Assembly (NCBI RefSeq): GCF_021474685.1
Contig: NZ_JAKEIT010000025.1
Location: 1 to 38,193, forward strand
Source: Tetragenococcus halophilus
GTDB taxonomy: Bacteria > Bacillota > Bacilli > Lactobacillales > Enterococcaceae
Direction: 5' to 3'
Length of the DNA stretch: 38,193 nucleotides
Made by a program: the position numbers and the translations under genes. Positions 1 through 8,147 of this stretch are shown here, piece by piece (the first letter of the stretch is position 1; every line of letters begins with the position of its first letter). The notes below the pieces were generated by a model. The model worked only from the letters and a program-made list of their open reading frames with translations, did no database searches and had not been told where the DNA came from.

Positions 1-7
1 AAAATAG

Positions 8-250
8 CCAAACATGAGGAGTAAAGGACTAATTTATTCCCCCATGTTTGTAACTTCAGGGAATGTTTTTCAATAACAGCCCCTGACTTTTTGAAAAATC
101 AAACGAAATATAAGAAAATCAGCGTAAAAGTGTTAAACATAGGTAATGAAACAATTCACTCCTCATGTTTGCAATATCAGGGAGTGTTTTTTAATAACAA
201 CCCCCGTTATGCTAAAGATGGGGAAAGAATCCTAGAAACATTCCCTGACT
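8..250. repeat. Intergenic repeat block with inverted and direct copies
   Basis: No convincing gene lies in the first 300 bases. Two diverged direct copies are visible at about 41-88 and 160-206, sharing CATGTTTG, TCAGGGA and AATAACA in the same order. Each copy is preceded by an inverted arm: AAACATGAGGAGT at 11-23 is complementary to the arm at 160-170, and AAACAT at 135-140 pairs with ATGTTT at 165-170. TCAGGGAATG at 56-65 recurs inverted as CATTCCCTGA at 239-248. An open frame through the block (91-345) has no ribosome site and follows the repeats, so I do not call it a gene. Confidence 0.6.
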
Positions 251-301
251 TTTTTCGTAAAAAAACACGCATAAACTATCAAGAGTCACGCGCGTCCTTC
301 A

Positions 302-1627
302 TTAATCTTTTGTATAACCTTCTAATAATCGGTTTTGTCCGCTGATTTTTTGAATATCTGTGATATCTTGTGTAACTTCTAAACAGCCTAAATACTGCTC
401 TTCTTGGTTTTTCAAGGCAAAATAGCGAATATAGATTTTACGTTCATTGATATCTATCCAAAAATCCGCCGTATCATTGCTTCCTGCATGAAAATCTTCT
501 AATATTTTTTCAACCATGTGCATACTTTTAGGTGGATGACAGTTGACAACTTCTCGACCAATGATCGATTTTGTCCGCGGAAATACGCGATTTTTTCCTT
601 CTGAGAAAAAACGAACACGGTCGTTATGATCAACAAAAGTTAAATCCACTGGCAGTACCTCAAAAATAGCGAGTAATTGATCTAGCTGTAAAATGCCAGT
701 AGGTAGTACAACAGTATTCTTCGAATCAACATTTTGCCAATCATACACTTCTTCTAATGTTTCTGTCTCATTTAAACCTTTTGCAATTTCTTCGGTAGTT
801 TCTTTGGCTTGTTGGATAGCTTCCTGTCGTTGAGGTTCGCGTTCTTTTTCCTTAGCGTAATCATTGGGGCCCGCTACCCACATAGGCGGCTCAGAGATAT
901 AGGCAAAACCAATATCATAACTATCTTCTGCGATATTTTCCCAGTCTTTTAAACTAAAAACATCTAGTGTCATGGGTGTCATGATCTCTTCTTCTTTAAA
1001 AATCATCTCTTCGATTTCGTGTTTTACAGCTTCCCATTTTTCCAGAAGAGGATTAAATGCTGCTTTAGGATTTTCTACATAAGTAAGTAATTCTTTGATT
1101 TGCGCTCTGATCTCATCATCAACACCCCACATGACTTGAGGAGGCGCTGTAATTCCGTATTTTTCCATATAAGAAAATATTAGCGTTTCTTTACGAGCAT
1201 AATGTTTGTCAATTTGTCTTAGGTCTTTTATTGCGGCAACTAATTGTTCTTTTTTCTGCCAATCTCCCTTTTTGATTTTTTCCATCAAATCGTCAATTTC
1301 ATCGGTAATTAATGATTGTAAGACTTGATTTTCTAATTTTAATGTATGAATTGGATGTCCAGGCTGACCATAAGCTTCATCAGATTTATGAATATCATTG
1401 ATTGAACCTTTAAAAACTGAAGCATGAATATTACATAGTTTTTGAATTTCTTCTGCTTTTAAGCCACCTTGGATCAAGGATTTTTCGGCTGAAGTGATTT
1501 CCGTTACATCCACACCATCAAATTCTTCATTAAATAAACGTTTGGCTTCTTCAAATGTCCCTTCTTCATGCAGCATCGAAAGAATTTCTACGATACGCTT
1601 TTTTCTTTCTTCTTTGCTTCGCGCCAT
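302..1627 (-). CDS. DUF438 / hemerythrin-like / PAS domain protein
   Basis: Probable cytosolic redox, gas or iron sensor of 441 residues. Residues about 10-75 match the DUF438 N-terminal domain. Residues about 90-240 form a helical hemerythrin-like HHE region with spaced His and Glu. Residues about 310-430 are a PAS domain (GILQLDQLLAIFEVLPVDLT onward), ending before a short tail. The ATG start follows AAAGGAG with a spacing of about 8. It lies one base downstream of the DUF1858 gene, so the two are cotranscribed. This pairing is common in Firmicutes, and a role in nitric oxide or Fe-S/iron handling is suggested by hemerythrin chemistry, but the substrate is unknown. No membrane segment is seen. 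The family call is firm, the function is inference. Confidence 0.85.
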   Translation of the reverse strand: MARSKEERKKRIVEILSMLHEEGTFEEAKRLFNEEFDGVDVTEITSAEKSLIQGGLKAEEIQKLCNIHASVFKGSINDIHKSDEAYGQPGHPIHTLKLENQVLQSLITDEIDDLMEKIKKGDWQKKEQLVAAIKDLRQIDKHYARKETLIFSYMEKYGITAPPQVMWGVDDEIRAQIKELLTYVENPKAAFNPLLEKWEAVKHEIEEMIFKEEEIMTPMTLDVFSLKDWENIAEDSYDIGFAYISEPPMWVAGPNDYAKEKEREPQRQEAIQQAKETTEEIAKGLNETETLEEVYDWQNVDSKNTVVLPTGILQLDQLLAIFEVLPVDLTFVDHNDRVRFFSEGKNRVFPRTKSIIGREVVNCHPPKSMHMVEKILEDFHAGSNDTADFWIDINERKIYIRYFALKNQEEQYLGCLEVTQDITDIQKISGQNRLLEGYTKD

Positions 1628-1628
1628 T

Positions 1629-1856
1629 TTATTCTACTCCTTTTACTTCAAAACCATGTACTTCAAATGCCTCAACTACTTTTTCTAACGGAATTTTTTT
1701 CATTTTGGCGCCTTTGGGAATGGTCATATAACGTCCTGCTGTCTGCAGCATGCCTGGCTTATTAATATCTGAAAAACCTAATTCAGTCATAATTTCCTTG
1801 GTTATTGGGTGTTCTTTAACCAAAGTAGCCAAATTTTTAGAAAAATCGATTTCCAT
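1629..1856 (-). CDS. DUF1858 domain protein
   Basis: Small cytosolic protein of 75 residues. The pattern VKEHPITKEIMTELGF near the N-terminus is the DUF1858 signature (related to the ScdA N-terminal domain of di-iron repair proteins); the family often has a Cys near the GF turn, absent here. First gene of a two-gene operon with the DUF438 protein. The ATG is preceded by AAGGAG with about 9 bases of spacing. In related genomes DUF1858 is either fused or adjacent to DUF438, which supports a shared task. Exact function unknown. Confidence 0.8.
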   Translation of the reverse strand: MEIDFSKNLATLVKEHPITKEIMTELGFSDINKPGMLQTAGRYMTIPKGAKMKKIPLEKVVEAFEVHGFEVKGVE

Positions 1857-1896
1857 CCAACTAACTCCTTACTAAAAATGATTTTCAATTACTTTG

Positions 1897-1925
1897 ATTA
1901 TAACCTAAGCTGTAAAACTATTCAC
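1897..1925 (-). promoter_or_regulatory. Promoter of DUF1858-DUF438 operon
   Basis: On the minus strand a perfect -10 TATAAT (1897-1902) lies 17 bases from a weak -35 GTGAAT (1920-1925), about 40 bases before the start codon. Confidence 0.5.
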
Positions 1926-2027
1926 TATTTTATTTTTTATCAAAAAAATTTTGTAGTAAAAAAATGATAATATGCTTTTTTAGTCGGTAAAAGACAGGAA
2001 AAGGACAATTTTATCCTGTAATTTTTG

Positions 2028-2057
2028 TTTGTGATGTTTTATACTTTTTGTGATGTT
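2028..2057 (+). promoter_or_regulatory. Direct repeat TTTGTGATGTT before flavoprotein gene
   Basis: TTTGTGATGTT occurs at 2028-2038 and again at 2047-2057, a 19-base period, with a -10-like TATACT between them (2040-2045). TGTGA resembles a Crp/Fnr half site, but the repeats are direct and not palindromic. A likely regulator binding site, or chance in AT-rich DNA. A small hairpin ACAGGA/TCCTGT followed by a T-run (1994-2026) lies just upstream. Confidence 0.35.
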
Positions 2058-2076
2058 AAAAACAAGGAGGGTAAAA

Positions 2077-3606
2077 ATGAAAAAATTCATTTGTAGTTTA
2101 TTAGTATTTTCATCAGCAATAGCATTAAGTGCTTGTGGAGTAGCTTCTCCTGACAATGCAGAAGATAATGCGCAAAGTTCAGAACAAGCAACAGAAACCT
2201 CGACTGATGCAGCATCAGGTGCTTCAGAACAAGAGGAATATACTGATCCTAGTGAACTAGAGAACAAGTATGATGTGGTTATCGTTGGTGCCGGTGGTGC
2301 TGGCATGGCAGCTGCAATTCAAGCCAAAGAAGAAGGTGCCAATCCAGTTATCTTGGAAAAACTTCCAGTAGCCGGAGGAAATACGACAAAATCTTCTGGT
2401 GGTATGAATGCTTCAGAAACAAAATTCCAAGAGGAAAGTGATATTGAAGATAGTAACGATACTTTTTATGATGACACCTTAGAGGGTGGACAAGAAACCA
2501 ATGATAAGAAACTATTACGTTATTTTGTAGATCATTCAGCAGATGCGATTGATTGGCTGGATAATATGGGCATTACTTTAAATAATATTAGTTACAGTGG
2601 TGGTGCAAGTGTTCAGCGTATTCACCGTCCAGAAGATGGGGCAGCAGTGGGTGGTTATCTAGTAGATGGTTTATTACGTAACGTCAACGAAAACGAGATC
2701 CCTATTTTTGTCAACACAGACGTGACAAATATCAATGAAGAAAATGGACAAGTTGATGGTGTAGAAATTGATATGGATGGCGATTCTCAAACTATTGATG
2801 CAGGCGCAGTTGCGGTAACAACAGGTGGTTATGGCGCTAATGAAGAGATGATTGAAGAAAATCGCCCGGATTTAGAAGGTTACGTAAGTACGAACTCTGA
2901 AGGTAGTACCGGCGATGGTATTAAAATGATCGAAGAACTAGGCGGACAAACTGTAGATATGGACCAAATTCAGGTGCATCCGACTGTCATTCAAAAAGAT
3001 GGCACCTTAATTAGTGAAACAGTCCGTGGTGAAGGTGCCATTTTAGTAAATCAAGAGGGTGAGCGTTTTTTCAATGAAATGGAAACGCGTGATAAAGTAT
3101 CCGAGGCTATTACAGATTTACCTGAAGAAGAGGCTTATCTAATATTCGACGATGCTTTAGCCGATCGTGCAAAACAAGTTGATTTTTATAAAGAACAAGG
3201 CGTCGTTGAATCTGGAGATAGCATTGAAGAGTTAGCTCAAGAAATCAATATTTCTGAAGACCAATTGAAAGAAACATTGGATAATTGGAATGAAGCGGTA
3301 GACAAGGAAGACGACCAAGATTTTGAACGGGAAACAGCGATGGACTACGATCTAACTGACAGTCCTTTTTATGCCATAAAAATTGCCCCAGGAATCCATC
3401 ATACAATGGGTGGCGTCAAAATTAATACAGATACCGAAGTATTAGATGAAGATGATCAAGCAATTTCTGGTTTGTATGCCGCAGGCGAATTAACTGGCGG
3501 GTTACATGGTAATAACCGCATTGGGGGTAATGCAGTAGCTGATATCATTATTTTTGGTCGACAAGCCGGTACGCAAGCAACGAAATTTGCCCAAGAGAAC
3601 AACTAA
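2077..3606 (+). CDS. Extracellular fumarate-reductase-like flavoprotein lipoprotein
   Basis: FAD-binding_2 family reductase of 509 residues. The start at 2077 is chosen because AAGGAGG (2064-2070) sits just before it and a lipoprotein signal follows: a hydrophobic stretch and lipobox LSAC with Cys20. A Ser/Glu/Asp-rich linker (21-64) leads to the dinucleotide fold VVIVGAGGAGMAAA at about 67. Fumarate-reductase active-site landmarks are present: HPT, ETVRGEGA, HHTMGG and NNRIGGNA. The usual FMN_bind domain is absent, but the linker has DAASGAS (44-50), which fits the pattern of ApbE-type flavinylation sites. Probably membrane-anchored outside the cell and fed electrons by extracellular electron transfer. 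Substrate (fumarate, urocanate, acrylate type) cannot be told. The protein is acidic. Confidence 0.85.
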   Translation: MKKFICSLLVFSSAIALSACGVASPDNAEDNAQSSEQATETSTDAASGASEQEEYTDPSELENKYDVVIVGAGGAGMAAAIQAKEEGANPVILEKLPVAGGNTTKSSGGMNASETKFQEESDIEDSNDTFYDDTLEGGQETNDKKLLRYFVDHSADAIDWLDNMGITLNNISYSGGASVQRIHRPEDGAAVGGYLVDGLLRNVNENEIPIFVNTDVTNINEENGQVDGVEIDMDGDSQTIDAGAVAVTTGGYGANEEMIEENRPDLEGYVSTNSEGSTGDGIKMIEELGGQTVDMDQIQVHPTVIQKDGTLISETVRGEGAILVNQEGERFFNEMETRDKVSEAITDLPEEEAYLIFDDALADRAKQVDFYKEQGVVESGDSIEELAQEINISEDQLKETLDNWNEAVDKEDDQDFERETAMDYDLTDSPFYAIKIAPGIHHTMGGVKINTDTEVLDEDDQAISGLYAAGELTGGLHGNNRIGGNAVADIIIFGRQAGTQATKFAQENN

Positions 3607-3683
3607 ATTTATAAGATCTCGATTACTGTTTTTGGGTGATAACAGCTTTTACTGAGAAATAGTCTCCTGCTTCTTTCTTTATT

Positions 3684-3903
3684 ATTTCAAAATTGAGTAA
3701 TGAAATGGCAATTCTTTATTCATAATTTTTTTATTGAATAAAAGTTTTCAATTTCGTTATCCAATTTTCCTTTTGAATGAAGAAAATAAAAACTTTCCGA
3801 ACTTTAAATCAACAAAATCATTTATTTTGTTGATTTAATTAATATTATTGAATAACAGATTTAGAATTCGTTATCCAACATTTCAAAATTGAGTAATGAA
3901 ATG
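3684..3903. repeat. Paired direct repeats in 388-base gap
   Basis: The gap from 3607 to 3994 holds no gene. A 24-base perfect direct repeat beginning ATTTCAAAATTGAG is at 3684-3707 and 3880-3903. A second, imperfect pair beginning TTATTGAATAA and ending CGTTATCCAA is at about 3730-3763 and 3845-3878. The order is A-B then B-A. Between them is a perfect 15-base stem hairpin (3804-3818 with 3824-3838, loop CATTT) of very low GC. Confidence 0.75.
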
Positions 3904-3951
3904 AGCAAACGCTATTCAATTTGAGCTAAAATGACGAAAATCATCAGATAA

Positions 3952-3995
3952 AAAAATAGCAAATGCAAAAAAGTTGATTTGCATTTGCTATTTTT
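3952..3995. terminator. Bidirectional intrinsic terminator
   Basis: An 18-base perfect stem, AAAAATAGCAAATGCAAA (3952-3969) with its complement at 3978-3995, and an 8-base loop. A/T runs on both sides allow it to act for the isomerase-like gene on the minus strand and for the flavoprotein gene on the plus strand. Confidence 0.85.
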
Positions 3996-4828
3996 CAAAT
4001 GATATCTGGCCAGTATTTTTTTAGCAGAGCTACGGTCTTTTCGTAGGTATATCTAGCTGTCGTTTCGATTCCTTTGCTTAATAGTTTATCGTTAACGACT
4101 TCTATTCCGATAATAGAAGGCTTTACGCCGGCTTCTTTGATCATTGCGATAAAAGCAGCTAAATCAATTATACCATCACCAGGTGCTAAACGGTCGTGCA
4201 TCGCCTCGTCGCGTAAAATGGCAGTTGCGTATGGACGTTGGTAAGCGTCATTTAGCTGTATCGAAACGATATATTGTGCGTCTTTTGCTGTGAGTTCAGA
4301 AAAAGTTTGGCTAGCTCAGTACCAATGCCAAGCATCTAACAAAATGCCCACATTATTTGCTTGAGATTGTTGTATCAATTTTTTAGCTGTAGCAAAATCA
4401 ACGATACCGCTATAAGGCATCGGCTCTATTGCAATCAAAAGCTCTCCTGCTCTTTGGCATAATTGGGCTAATTTTTCTGCAATATAGGCAAGTGAATAAC
4501 TCTCCATTAAAGCCACATTTACTTGTTTGACGCCAAATAGGTAACACATATGAAAACAAATCTGTTCTTTGAATTTTTCTTCATAAGAGCGGTTTTCCGC
4601 TGCCCACGCTTGCACACATTCAATTTCTGTGACTTTCATTTGATATTTTTTGAGTATTTGCAAAAGTTCTTCATCGTTATATCCTTCTGCTAGTGCATCA
4701 ACATAAGCTTCAGCTGACAAACCAATTCCATTATAACCAGCTTTCGCTGCAACACTCACTCTTTTTTCAAAAGAACATGCAGAGCCTAGTGTTAAAGAAC
4801 TGATCGTTAGTGGTATCTCCTTTGACAT
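3995..4828 (-). pseudogene. TIM-barrel sugar-phosphate isomerase/epimerase, interrupted by in-frame stop
   Basis: Xylose-isomerase-like TIM barrel (AP_endonuc_2 family, IolE/hydroxypyruvate-isomerase-like) of 277 codons if the stop is read through. Reading starts at ATG 4828 after AAGGAAGG. After ...ILLDAWHWY a TGA stands at 4316-4318, and the same frame continues ASQTFSELTAKD... to a natural stop at 3995. Metal and substrate residues typical of the fold lie on both sides: IAIEP (Glu), LDAWHW (Asp, His), IQLND, IGIEV (Glu). Relatives normally have Arg after WHWY, so CGA or AGA to TGA is the simplest cause. The intact downstream part suggests a recent lesion. It follows the permease gene by 28 bases and was probably its operon partner. 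Residual activity is unlikely unless the stop is suppressed. Confidence 0.85.
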
Positions 4829-4856
4829 AAAACCAAGCTTCCTTCCTTTTAACTGT

Positions 4857-6173
4857 TTACCTGCTTTTTTTCATATAATAATAGACAGGGACACCGATAG
4901 CTGTCACACCAATACCAGTTAAGGCTAAGCCGGGTGTTGTAATCAGGGTCATCATTAAAATAAAGCCGCCGCCTATCATAGCGATCAACGGCACCACAGG
5001 ATACAGCGGCACTTTGTAAGGTCGTGGCATTTCTGGCGCTTTCTTGCGTAAAATAAAGACTGCCAAAAAAAGCAACATACTAAAGGACCACATGACAAAA
5101 ATCAGCATATCCGTCAATAAATCAAACGTTCCTAAAGTCATCATAATACAAGCAATAACCAATTGCACAAGAGCCGCTACAAAAGGAACCTTTGTTTTTT
5201 TAGAAACTTTTTTCAAATATTTACTAAAAGGAAACTCATCATTTAAAGATAAGGCAAAAGGCACCCGGATTCCGGTCATAGTGTACCCATTCAAAGCGCC
5301 ATAGACTGAAATCAAAATACCTATGGTGACAATTTTACCGCCCATATTACCAAATAACTGATTGGCCACCTCAGAAGAAGCGTTGAGATTCCCCGCAATT
5401 TGGTCGGCAGGCAAAGTTTTTAAATAAACAAAATTAATGATCCAATAAACAACGGCTACAGAACCCAGCCCTAGGATAATGGCTTTAGGTAAGTCTTTTT
5501 CCGGTTGCTTCATTTCACCTGCAATATTGCCTACATTTAACCAGCCATCATAAGCAAATAGGGTCGCTAATAAAGCCGCACTAAAACCTGAAGCCCAAGA
5601 ACTATCGCCGCCGATACTTAAATCAGCTACACCAACTTCAACCTGTCCGGGCTGAATGATTCCTGCCACTACGATCACTAAAATTGGCAAAAGTTTGATA
5701 AAAAGCGCAGCTGATTGCACATTTGCAGCAATTTTAGTGCCTAATAAATTAATTCCTGTCACACTGACTGCTGTAATCATCGCCAGAGGTATTAAGATAT
5801 GCTCATTTAATTGAAAAAGGTGAATAAATTGTGTCGCAAAAATAATACTCAAAGCGGCGATGTTTGCAGGAAAATAGATAATCGTTTGGGCCCAGCCTAA
5901 TAAAAAGGAAGGCATTTTCCCGTAGGTAACTTCGATATAGCGGATAGGGCCGCCGGTTTTAGGAATAGCTGTTGCTAATTCAGCTACAGTTAGACCCCCA
6001 CAAATCGTCAAAAAACCGGCAAATAGCCAAGCAAATAATGTTAAACCAGCAGACTGTGTATGAGATACGACTGCGGCCGCTTTAAAAAATACACCTGCGC
6101 CGATCACAGTTCCCATAACTGTCGATAATGCACCGGAAAAAGAAATTTCTTTTTTTAATGGATTTTCCGCCAA
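4857..6173 (-). CDS. APC-family amino acid permease
   Basis: Membrane transporter of 438 residues with about 12 hydrophobic segments. The N-terminal helix 1 motif GTVIGAGVFFK and the helix 2-3 region AELATAIPKTGGPIRY are those of the APC superfamily, LAT/SteT-like branch, which exchange neutral amino acids. The start is a TTG with AAAGGGG about 8 bases upstream; no ATG is better placed. First gene of an operon with the broken isomerase gene. The substrate cannot be read from sequence. No riboswitch or T-box is visible in the short leader. Confidence 0.85.
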   Translation of the reverse strand: MAENPLKKEISFSGALSTVMGTVIGAGVFFKAAAVVSHTQSAGLTLFAWLFAGFLTICGGLTVAELATAIPKTGGPIRYIEVTYGKMPSFLLGWAQTIIYFPANIAALSIIFATQFIHLFQLNEHILIPLAMITAVSVTGINLLGTKIAANVQSAALFIKLLPILVIVVAGIIQPGQVEVGVADLSIGGDSSWASGFSAALLATLFAYDGWLNVGNIAGEMKQPEKDLPKAIILGLGSVAVVYWIINFVYLKTLPADQIAGNLNASSEVANQLFGNMGGKIVTIGILISVYGALNGYTMTGIRVPFALSLNDEFPFSKYLKKVSKKTKVPFVAALVQLVIACIMMTLGTFDLLTDMLIFVMWSFSMLLFLAVFILRKKAPEMPRPYKVPLYPVVPLIAMIGGGFILMMTLITTPGLALTGIGVTAIGVPVYYYMKKSR

Positions 6174-6273
6174 GTGAATACCCCTTTGCTTTTTTATTAT
6201 TTAAGAAAATGATGATCAATGAGTACGAACTATTTCTATGTAAATATACCTGAGTTTTCTCATGATTTTCAGC

Positions 6274-6306
6274 AAAAAAAAGAAAGAGGAGCGCTCTTTC
6301 TTTTTT
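6274..6306 (-). terminator. Terminator of aldo/keto reductase gene
   Basis: Stem AAAAAAGAAAGAG pairs with CTCTTTCTTTTTT around loop GAGCG (6289-6293). On the minus strand it ends in a T-run just after the reductase stop codon. Confidence 0.85.
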
Positions 6307-6312
6307 ACTTAC

Positions 6313-7146
6313 TTAAAACTCTTCGTATTCAGCTGGATCTTGATCGTTAGTACGCCCATTTTCTTTTGTTAAACCATTGATTACTTCCATATCTTCTTTA
6401 CTTAACTCGAAATCAAATATAGCAAAATTATCAACTTGTCGCAAGTAATGTGAAGCTTTCGGAATAGGTAAAACGTTTAATTGTACTTCCCAACGCAAAA
6501 TAATTTGTGCAATGCTTTTATCATATTTGTCAGCAATTTTTTGAATCGTTTCGTTTTGCAAAATTTTAGAAGCACGACCTAAAGGACTCCAAGCTTGCGT
6601 AACAATTCCCTTAGAAGCATCAAATTCACGTTGTGCTTGTTGATTAAATTCCGGATGTAGCTCTACTTGATTAATCACTGGCAAAACACCAGTTTCTTTT
6701 TCCAAGCGATTGATATGTTCAGGTAAAAAGTTACTTACCCCGATGGAACGAACTAATCCTGTTTTTTGGGCGTCAACCAAAGCTTGCCAAGCTTCCACAT
6801 ATTTATCTTCTTTTGGGTTAGGCCAGTGAATTAAATACAAATCAATATAGTCCAAATTCAGGCGAGAAACAGATTCTTCAATAGTTGTTAATGCGTCTTG
6901 ATAAGAATGATAGCGTCCAGGCAGTTTTGAAGCTACCGTTATCTGATCACGAGCAACACTGCTATTTTTAATCGCACGCCCTACGGCACCTTCATTTTCA
7001 TAATTAAAGGCCGTATCAAGTAAACGATACCCCACCTGCAAAGCTTGTTCAATCATTCGCGTGCCGTGCGCACCGTTTAATTTATAGGTTCCAAAACCTA
7101 GTTTAGGAATACTAAAGCCGTCAGCTAATTCATAAATTTCCTTCAT
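6313..7146 (-). CDS. Aldo/keto reductase
   Basis: NADPH-dependent carbonyl reductase of 277 residues, the usual length for the AKR5-type 2,5-diketo-gluconate reductase/YvgN group. The catalytic tetrad is visible: Asp44 and Tyr49 (LLDTAFNYENE), Lys74 (VASKLPG) and His107 (LIHWPNP). The C-terminal cofactor region has IPKASHYLRQ. Cytosolic, probably reduces aldehydes such as methylglyoxal; physiological substrate unknown. Start ATG has GAGGAGG with 7 bases of spacing. Single-gene transcript, divergent from the fructosamine-kinase operon. Confidence 0.9.
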   Translation of the reverse strand: MKEIYELADGFSIPKLGFGTYKLNGAHGTRMIEQALQVGYRLLDTAFNYENEGAVGRAIKNSSVARDQITVASKLPGRYHSYQDALTTIEESVSRLNLDYIDLYLIHWPNPKEDKYVEAWQALVDAQKTGLVRSIGVSNFLPEHINRLEKETGVLPVINQVELHPEFNQQAQREFDASKGIVTQAWSPLGRASKILQNETIQKIADKYDKSIAQIILRWEVQLNVLPIPKASHYLRQVDNFAIFDFELSKEDMEVINGLTKENGRTNDQDPAEYEEF

Positions 7147-7166
7147 ATTATCGCCTCCTCATAAAA

Positions 7167-7175
7167 ATCATACCA
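7167..7175 (-). promoter_or_regulatory. Extended -10 promoter of aldo/keto reductase
   Basis: On the minus strand TGGTATGAT (extended -10, TG-n-TATGAT). No good -35; this fits an extended -10 promoter. Confidence 0.45.
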
Positions 7176-7236
7176 TATCTGCTTTTAATTGAAAGTAAAT
7201 AGATAATGTTTTTATTCGCATTCTTTTCTCACTCCT

Positions 7237-7245
7237 TGTTATAAT
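7237..7245 (+). promoter_or_regulatory. Extended -10 promoter of kinase-SDR-PHP operon
   Basis: TGTTATAAT, a perfect extended -10. It lies only 5 bases before an ATG at 7251, so transcription would start inside that codon region; this decides for the later start at 7266. Confidence 0.65.
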
Positions 7246-7265
7246 AAAAAATGGAGGTGGATAAA

Positions 7266-8126
7266 ATGTTAAGTAATCAATGGACAGAAGAACTTCCTAT
7301 ATCTGGTATCAAAAAGTTTCGTACCGTTTCTGGCGGTGATGTAAACGATGCTTATCAAGTAGAAACCAATGAAGACACTTATTTCTTATTGCGACAACCT
7401 AAGCGCTCCGCTGATTTTTATCAAGGAGAAATCGCTGGACTTAAAGCTTTTGAAGAAGCAAACGTAACAGCTCCGCGTGTAATCGCTAATGGTCAAATCG
7501 AAGGCGACGCCTATCTTTTAATCAGCTTTTTAAATCAAGGAAGCGGAAAACAAAGTGATTTAGGTCGTTTAGTCGCTAAGATGCACCAACATTACAGTCC
7601 TAATGGTAAATTCGGCTTTGATCAGCCTTCAACTGGTTCAGATTTAACTTATGATAATGCCTGGTGTGATACTTGGCGTGAATTGTTTGTCGATCAAAGA
7701 ATGGATGCATTAGCTAATGAATTATTACGAAAAAACTTATGGCACAAAAAAGAAGAACAACAATACCAAAAAGTTCGCCAAGTAATGAATGAAGAATTAT
7801 CACAACATCAAAGCAAACCTTCTTTATTACATGGGGATTTATGGGGCGGTAACCATATGTTTTTACAAGATGGCTCACCTGCTTTATTTGATCCGGATGC
7901 CTTATATGGCGATCGTGAATTTGACCTGGGCGTAAGTTTGGTGTTTAATGCCTTTAATGATAATTTTTATCAAGCTTATCAAGAAGTTTATCCTCTTGAT
8001 GCTGGTTATGAACAACGCTTAAAATTTTATAGCTTATATCTTTTGATGGTCCACGTCAATAAATTTGGTCGTATTTATGAAGGTGGCGTACAAAGAACAA
8101 TGAATGATATTTTAAGCCACGCATAA
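7266..8126 (+). CDS. Fructosamine-kinase family protein
   Basis: Kinase of 286 residues with the protein-kinase-like fold of the fructosamine kinase/aminoglycoside phosphotransferase group. LLHGDLWGGN holds the catalytic Asp191, and LFDPDALYGDREFDL has the metal-binding Asp of the second motif; both are typical of FN3K. Start at 7266 is used because GGAGGTGG (7253-7260) is the ribosome site and an upstream ATG at 7251 would lie at the transcription start. First gene of a three-gene operon (21 bases to the next). Known relatives phosphorylate glycated amines or ribulosamines, leading to deglycation. Cytosolic. Confidence 0.85.
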   Translation: MLSNQWTEELPISGIKKFRTVSGGDVNDAYQVETNEDTYFLLRQPKRSADFYQGEIAGLKAFEEANVTAPRVIANGQIEGDAYLLISFLNQGSGKQSDLGRLVAKMHQHYSPNGKFGFDQPSTGSDLTYDNAWCDTWRELFVDQRMDALANELLRKNLWHKKEEQQYQKVRQVMNEELSQHQSKPSLLHGDLWGGNHMFLQDGSPALFDPDALYGDREFDLGVSLVFNAFNDNFYQAYQEVYPLDAGYEQRLKFYSLYLLMVHVNKFGRIYEGGVQRTMNDILSHA

Positions 8127-8147
8127 TATAGAAAGGAAGGATATATT

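Noticed and set aside
91-345. Open frame of 84 codons in the first 350 bases
   Set aside because: It runs through repeated hairpin DNA, has no ribosome site and overlaps the end of the DUF438 gene.
4316-4318. Selenocysteine or recoded TGA
   Set aside because: The position is normally Arg in the family, no SECIS-like hairpin is seen, and lactic acid bacteria rarely use selenocysteine.
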